From Polyangiaceae bacterium (lineage in GTDB: Bacteria; Myxococcota_A; Polyangia; Polyangiales; Polyangiaceae): a DNA stretch of 64,000 bases. The notes beneath the pieces were generated by a model. That model was given only the letters and a program-made list of their open reading frames with translations. It searched no databases and was not told where the DNA came from. The DNA is taken from contig JACKEA010000003.1 in NCBI GenBank assembly GCA_020633235.1, positions 62,001-126,000 of the forward strand, read 5' to 3'. The position numbers were made by a program, and so were the translations under genes. Shown here one piece after another: positions 59,578-64,000 of the stretch. Every line of letters starts with the position of its first letter. Position 1 is the first letter of the stretch.

Positions 59578-61635
59578 CTACTTCAGGGCCAGGTTCCGAA
59601 CCACGAAGTTATTGCCCTTGTCGTACACACGCACGGCGATGATCACGGGACCCTTGGGCGTGAAGCTCGACACGTCCGCGTCGAAGTCCTCCGCCTGCTG
59701 GTCGAAGATGCCGTCCTTGGGGAAGAATGGATACCACTCGTCCGTGCCCGCCACGGCAATCTCGATGCGCTTGATGGGGCCCACGCCGTCGATCGCCCGG
59801 CCGTGGATCTTGCGACCCTGGGCACCGAGGTTTTCGATGCGCGGCGCGGTGTTGTCCACCAGCACCACGCCGCTCTCGAGCTCGTGCTTGCGCACGCGAT
59901 CGGGCGGATTGGACAGCTCGTCGGAGGCGACCACGCGCACGCGGTACTCGCCCTCCGGCAGATCCGAGGTGTCCCAGGAGTAGCTCTCCTTGGTGAGCTT
60001 CTCCGTGGGCTTGAGCATGTCGTACCAGGTGGTGGTACCGACCAGACGATACTGCACGCGGAAGCGCAGCTCGTCCTTGTCCGGGTTCTCCACCTTCCAC
60101 TTCAGCTCCACCTTGCTCTCGGGCTTCTTGTCGATGGGGCTGCCGCTCTTGTGCACGGCGTCCTTGGAGCTGGACGACGACTTGCTGGAGCTGCCGGTGG
60201 TCACCTCGGTGATGGTGGCGCGCAAATTGTCGGTGAGGAAGGGAACGCTCACTTCGCTCAGCACCGCATCCGGATCCCGGCTCCAGCGGGCACGCACCTG
60301 AAAGAAGCGCCCTTCCGGACTTTGTACCTTGCCCGGCGCCGTTGCGCCGTTGCTCCAGGCGCTCCAGGTGTCGTCCGGCTCCTCCGTGTTGCCGGTGCGC
60401 GTGGAAAGCTCCAAGGTCCCGGTGGAGCGCCAGCTCATGATGCCGAAGCGGGCGCGCAGCCCGGCGTCCAGCACCTTGCTGGTCCACACTGCGTCCGGAC
60501 CACCCACGCCCCGTACCGGGTGCAGCACCGCCGGATCGCTGGATGCGATGTACCGGCTCTTGCCGGACAGCGCCAGCGCGGTGACTTGACGCTCTTCCGT
60601 GTCCGCCACCAGGACGGCGTTGTGGGCGTCGTCCACCGTGTACACGCGACCTTCCACGCCGGTGCCCACGTAGGGCTTGCCGTCGTCCGCCACCGCCAGG
60701 CTCACGTAGTGTTCGTCCTTGTCGTCCAGCAGCTGGTCCGGCGAGCCATCCGGCTCGAAGCGGTACAGCGTGCCCTTGCCCTTCGTCTTGGGCGGCTTGG
60801 GCACCGGGCCGGCAACGTCCTTGGACGAACCGCTGCGCTTGGACGGCGCGTAGCTACCGGTCTTGATCTCGTTGGCGATGGCGTACACCTCGCCCTTCTT
60901 GCCGATGGCGATGGCACGCACCTCGGTGCGCCCGAAGTCGTACAGCACCGTCGCCCGGCCGGGGCCGGTGATCTTGTACAGCTTGGCCTTGTCGCTGGCG
61001 CCCGCGTAGACGGTGCCATCCGGCGCCACCGCGACGCTCATCAGGTGCTGCTCCGGAGCATCGAAGTACACCTGCGCCTGTCCGCCCGCGGTGATGCGGT
61101 AGAGCTTGCCGTTCGGACCGGTGGCCGCGAACACGGCGTTGCTCTTCTTGTCGAAGGCGACCTGCCACACGTGCTCGCTGTCCTTGAGGGTGGCCAGATC
61201 CGAGACCTTGCCGCGCTCGTACTTCATCACCTTGCCGTCGGGCAGGGTGCCCAGCACCACGGTGCCGCCCCAGGCTTCCGCCAGCGAAGTGACGATCAGC
61301 GACTTGGTCTCCGCCGCAACGCTGACCTTGGCGCCCTTCACCTCGAGCAGCTTGCCGTCGTTGCCGGTGCCGAGCAGCACCGAGCCGTCCGCCCGCGGTA
61401 GCACTGCCCAGATGGCGGTACCCTCCGTGACCGGCGTGCTGCCCAGGTTCAGACCGGCACGCACGCGGCCGATGGAATCGACGGCCACCCCTTTGAGGTC
61501 GCCCCCTTTGAAGTCGTCGCCCACGTCGAGGACGAAGCGGCGTGTGCCGACGGCCCCGGCGTCCGACGCCGCCGCAAGCCCGAGCAGAACCACCCCGAGG
61601 CCGAGCACGGCCTGACCAAAGCGCTGTTGGATCAT
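59578..61635 (-). CDS. Exported WD40/PQQ-like propeller protein with FN3-like C terminus
   Basis: 685 aa from ATG 61635-61633. It has a signal peptide ('LGLGVVLLGLAAASDAGAVG', then TRRF). The first 350 residues are a beta propeller with blades such as 'AIWAVLPRADGSVLLGTGND', 'VAFDKKSNAVFAATGPNG', 'MSVAVAPDGTVYAGASDKA' and 'IAIGKKGEVYAIANEIK'. A Ser/Lys-rich linker ('TGSSSKSSSSSKDA') follows. Then come beta-sandwich domains with 'RFRVQYRLVGTTTWYDML' and 'LPEGEYRVRVVASDELSNPP', like fibronectin type III. It is likely periplasmic, or secreted for binding. The S55 peptidase-like gene ends 60 bases before its start. Confidence 0.85.
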   Translation of the reverse strand: MIQQRFGQAVLGLGVVLLGLAAASDAGAVGTRRFVLDVGDDFKGGDLKGVAVDSIGRVRAGLNLGSTPVTEGTAIWAVLPRADGSVLLGTGNDGKLLEVKGAKVSVAAETKSLIVTSLAEAWGGTVVLGTLPDGKVMKYERGKVSDLATLKDSEHVWQVAFDKKSNAVFAATGPNGKLYRITAGGQAQVYFDAPEQHLMSVAVAPDGTVYAGASDKAKLYKITGPGRATVLYDFGRTEVRAIAIGKKGEVYAIANEIKTGSYAPSKRSGSSKDVAGPVPKPPKTKGKGTLYRFEPDGSPDQLLDDKDEHYVSLAVADDGKPYVGTGVEGRVYTVDDAHNAVLVADTEERQVTALALSGKSRYIASSDPAVLHPVRGVGGPDAVWTSKVLDAGLRARFGIMSWRSTGTLELSTRTGNTEEPDDTWSAWSNGATAPGKVQSPEGRFFQVRARWSRDPDAVLSEVSVPFLTDNLRATITEVTTGSSSKSSSSSKDAVHKSGSPIDKKPESKVELKWKVENPDKDELRFRVQYRLVGTTTWYDMLKPTEKLTKESYSWDTSDLPEGEYRVRVVASDELSNPPDRVRKHELESGVVLVDNTAPRIENLGAQGRKIHGRAIDGVGPIKRIEIAVAGTDEWYPFFPKDGIFDQQAEDFDADVSSFTPKGPVIIAVRVYDKGNNFVVRNLALK

Positions 61636-61694
61636 CGAAAATCTACCTGGAAGAACTTGACTGGCTCTGAGCTGTTTTGAAAGAAACGCGGGGC

Positions 61695-63566
61695 TTACCG
61701 CAACACCGGCTTGACGTCGACGTCCAGTCGGTCCGTGCCGACCATGAACTCCCCGAGCGGCACCACCACTCGGGTCTCGTTCTTGAAGGGTTCCGGAGCC
61801 ACCGAGGCAGTGGTGGGACGAATGGTGTCCATGGCGCCGGCCGGGAGATTCTTCACCACGTGGCCCTTGAAGGCCACGGCGCCGTCTCCCGCGGAGTAGG
61901 TCACCACGATGCTCTTGATGGGGTAGGTCGCGTCTTCCATGTTGCGGATGAGCGCGTCCAGGTTCTCGGCGTCCGCCTTCTCTTTCTTCTCCGTGTAGCC
62001 CGGCGTGATTTCGAGCTGCACGGTCTTGCCGGCGAGGTGCGCCGGAAGCGGAACCGTGATGACGCGGGTCTGCGTCTTGCCCGCGTAGGGCACCAGCGTG
62101 AGCCGAATGCGCGCAGGCTGCCCGGCCTGCACCTCGGAGTCGAGGAGCTCCGCTCCGCGCAGACGAAGGATGTCCCGCGTGTAGCGCAGCTCGATCTCCA
62201 TGTTCGCGCTCTCGACCAACGCCGGCTCCCAGGGGTTGTTCATGATCGCGCCCACGGCGCGGACCAAGCTGGAACGCACGAAGTCGTTCGGATCCGGAGT
62301 GCCGCCGATGGCGACGCCGTAGTCCTCCAACGTGATGCTGCCGTGCCCCTTGATCTTGAGGGTGCTCTTGGCGGTCCAGCTCACGTCCTGCCGCTCCGCA
62401 GCGGTCGCCTGCAGCGCGCTGCCGAGCGCGATGGACATGAACGAGGGCGTCATGAACTTCTCGTGCGCGACCTCGAAATCCCAGTCCGAGTAGGGCGCGC
62501 CCTTCACGCCCTTGATGTGCAGGTGCACCGGAATCACCGGCGCCCGGGCGGAATGGCTCACCACGATGGCAGCCAGGCGATCGTTCACCAGAGCGCCCAC
62601 CGGCCGGACCGGCATGCCGATCTTGAACGAGCGCATGTCGCTGGCCAAAAACCAGAGCACCTTGCCCACGGCCGTGGGCAGCGCCGTGACGCCGGACTGC
62701 ATCATGGGGTGACCGAAGGCGACCAATTTGTCCCCTTCCACCCGCGTCACGGTGCCGAGCCCCATGGCGCTCATGTCGCCGCGGATCAGCTGTACGCCGA
62801 TGGCGCCGCCGTCTTCGTAGCGGGTGGGGGCATTCGGCTCCACGCCACCTCCGCCGCCGGCCTGCAGCGGCTCGAGGCCGAGCGGCGAGAGCAGGTCCTT
62901 GGCCATCGCGATGGAGCTCGCGCTCATGCCACCGATCAAGAGCGGCGTGGCCACGGGAGTGACGGGGCTCGACTTGCCGGGCAGGCGCACCGCCTTGGCC
63001 TTGGCGATCTGCTTGCCGTGCTTGCGAACGTCGTAGTCTTCCAGGCGCCCGGCGTAGCGGTTCTGGGAGCGTGCCGAGCTCTTGGCCTGCTTCTGCCCCT
63101 TGGGCAGCACGTGCAGCGGCCAGCCGTCTATCGTGGCGGGCAGCGGTCGCGCCAACTCGTCGAGCATGTTGCGGATCGGCGTGACGCCGGCCACCGGCTC
63201 CGCGCCGAAGGTCCAACCATACGCATAGGCGCCGATCATCTTGCCGTTCAGGTAGATGGGGCTACCGCTCATGCCGGCCACGACCTTGGCCACCTCCAGC
63301 CGCGGATGCTTCGTCTTGATCAGGATGAGCTCTTGGCGCGGCTGGAAGTTCTTCAGTACGTCGATCACTTCGACGTCGAACTTCTCCGGCTTGGTGCCTT
63401 CGAAGACGGTGAGACCGTAGCCCTTCATGCCCGGCTTGATGTCTTTCACGGACATCACGTTGGAGCGGTTGGCGATGCCTTCCGCGCGGGCAGCTCCGAT
63501 GAAGGGAAGTGGGGCGAGGATGCCCGTGAGGGCGGCGGCGACGACGAGACTGGTTGTGGGACGCAC
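61695..63566 (-). CDS. SpoIVB/peptidase S55-like exported protein
   Basis: 623 aa with a signal peptide (residues 1-28). The S55-type core is 'VVAGMSGSPIYLNGKMIGAY', with the Ser100/Ser102 region as in SpoIVB 'GMSGSP'. A His occurs in 'KLVAFGHPMMQSGVTALPT' at about residue 290. A full catalytic triad cannot be confirmed. The remaining 300 residues are beta-rich with 'VIPVHLHIKGVKGAPYSDWD'. SpoIVB peptidases act in signalling by regulated proteolysis at membranes. It is followed by the propeller protein, so both are probably exported together as partners. Confidence 0.85.
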   Translation of the reverse strand: MRPTTSLVVAAALTGILAPLPFIGAARAEGIANRSNVMSVKDIKPGMKGYGLTVFEGTKPEKFDVEVIDVLKNFQPRQELILIKTKHPRLEVAKVVAGMSGSPIYLNGKMIGAYAYGWTFGAEPVAGVTPIRNMLDELARPLPATIDGWPLHVLPKGQKQAKSSARSQNRYAGRLEDYDVRKHGKQIAKAKAVRLPGKSSPVTPVATPLLIGGMSASSIAMAKDLLSPLGLEPLQAGGGGGVEPNAPTRYEDGGAIGVQLIRGDMSAMGLGTVTRVEGDKLVAFGHPMMQSGVTALPTAVGKVLWFLASDMRSFKIGMPVRPVGALVNDRLAAIVVSHSARAPVIPVHLHIKGVKGAPYSDWDFEVAHEKFMTPSFMSIALGSALQATAAERQDVSWTAKSTLKIKGHGSITLEDYGVAIGGTPDPNDFVRSSLVRAVGAIMNNPWEPALVESANMEIELRYTRDILRLRGAELLDSEVQAGQPARIRLTLVPYAGKTQTRVITVPLPAHLAGKTVQLEITPGYTEKKEKADAENLDALIRNMEDATYPIKSIVVTYSAGDGAVAFKGHVVKNLPAGAMDTIRPTTASVAPEPFKNETRVVVPLGEFMVGTDRLDVDVKPVLR

Positions 63567-63720
63567 GGGGGGCCGAGTCTAGCAGGGGGCCACGAGAGGT
63601 CCGCCAAAAGCGGCAGAGCTTTCCGGGGCGACCAAGGAGCGGACAATCTGGGGCCGGATTTCGTTCCGGAAAAGCCCCCGACGGCAGGCCACGGGGCTTC
63701 GCGGCCCCGGCACGGGCGCT

Positions 63721-63969
63721 ATGATGGCCCCCGTGGACTTCGTGCTCCTCGCCAGCCTGGTCGGCTCTTTCGCGCTGCTCGTGACGGTGCACGTGGCCCT
63801 GATTGCCGGCCTCACCGCCCGCCACCCCCGCTGGCGCGGCGCCGTCGCTTTCCTGGTGCCGCCCCTGGCCCCCTACTGGGGAATGGAAGAGGGCATGAAG
63901 CGCCGAGCCGCGCTGTGGCTGGTCGCGCTGTGCGTGTACGTCGTGGCGCGCATCGCCGTGTCCTTCTGA
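63721..63969 (+). CDS. Small membrane protein
   Basis: 82 aa from ATG 63721 (or 63724). Hydrophobic segments are at about residues 6-32 ('DFVLLASLVGSFALLVTVHV' and ALIAGL), 40-54 and 64-82 ('LWLVALCVYVVARIAV'). They are separated by short basic loops (RHPRWRG, 'GMEEGMKRR'). No family is recognised. It is divergent from the S55-like gene across 154 bases in which no other feature is visible. Confidence 0.65.
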   Translation: MMAPVDFVLLASLVGSFALLVTVHVALIAGLTARHPRWRGAVAFLVPPLAPYWGMEEGMKRRAALWLVALCVYVVARIAVSF

Positions 63970-63973
63970 GCGG

Positions 63974-64000
63974 TCACTTGCGCTCGGGATGCAGCTCCGT
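63974..64000 (-). CDS. C-terminal end of a gene that extends beyond the window (partial)
   Basis: The minus-strand reading TELHPERK and stop (complement of 63974-63976) could be the tail of a following minus-strand gene. Eight codons cannot prove it. Confidence 0.3.
   Translation of the reverse strand, partial: TELHPERK

Overview
The window is GC-rich (roughly two thirds G+C by eye) with tightly packed genes on both strands and many 4-base ATGA, GTGA or TTGA start/stop overlaps. The content is typical of a predatory or soil myxobacterium-like member of the Myxococcota, possibly Polyangia. Pointers are: about fifteen predicted lipoproteins, several with a Gly/Ala/Ser linker after the lipobox; Cys-rich repeat proteins; a Ser/Thr kinase fused to HEAT-like repeats; a V4R-like protein; an IgGFc-binding-like protein; and a DUF2330-like protein ending in a membrane anchor and basic tail. 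The assignment is inferred from gene families. There is no rRNA or other marker gene in the window. I saw no rRNA, convincing tRNA, CRISPR array or biosynthetic megasynthase.

Layout. 1-6.9 kb: V4R-like protein, large Cys-rich/propeller lipoprotein, an SDR-RidA pair, a lipoprotein, an AI-2E-type permease and a small helical protein. 7-9 kb: enoyl-CoA hydratase plus acyl-CoA dehydrogenase, translationally coupled. 9-12.7 kb: a membrane sulfatase/phosphotransferase gene broken by a small internal rearrangement, a PhnD-like protein, a CBS-domain protein and a Cse60-like small protein. 12.9-16.8 kb: a coupled run of an OYE-type oxidoreductase, an exported protein, an ECF sigma factor and its probable membrane partner. 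16.9-29.4 kb: surface lipoproteins (VWA-like, IgGFc-binding-like, beta-helix), a DUF362 protein, a FecR/FN3-like protein, an Eis-like acetyltransferase and a HAD phosphatase. 29.5-31.9 kb: two divergent citrate-synthase-like genes, one with an N-terminal helix-turn-helix. 31.8-44 kb, almost all on the minus strand: SRPBCC, DUF2254, a zinc-finger plus histone-fold protein, a degenerate HD-GYP/DUF4388 protein, a kinase-HEAT protein, Sel1 repeats, an AgmX-like lipoprotein and the DUF2330-like protein.

44-49.8 kb: a lipoprotein, a glycosyltransferase coupled to MiaE, then a nested mobile region. In it a 166-bp palindromic MITE-like element bounded by CTAG is followed by an IS701-family insertion sequence in its right-hand CTAG, next to a PQQ-type propeller lipoprotein. 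49.8-51.6 kb: a gene-poor stretch and a Bor-lipoprotein pair, bracketed by identical 46-bp direct repeats. 51.6-64 kb: radical SAM protein, lipoprotein-type methyltransferase, a haem-motif lipoprotein, a TIM-barrel lipoprotein, an alpha/beta hydrolase, a hotdog protein, YjbQ, YihY, a Cys-rich lipoprotein, a propeller protein and a SpoIVB/S55-type protein.

The most unusual signals are: (i) a previously unnamed REP-like hairpin family with six intergenic copies; (ii) the MITE plus IS701 nesting; (iii) the shuffled segment inside the sulfatase gene; (iv) the zinc-finger/histone-fold protein; and (v) a 24-bp perfect palindrome overlapping a second hairpin upstream of the Bor genes.
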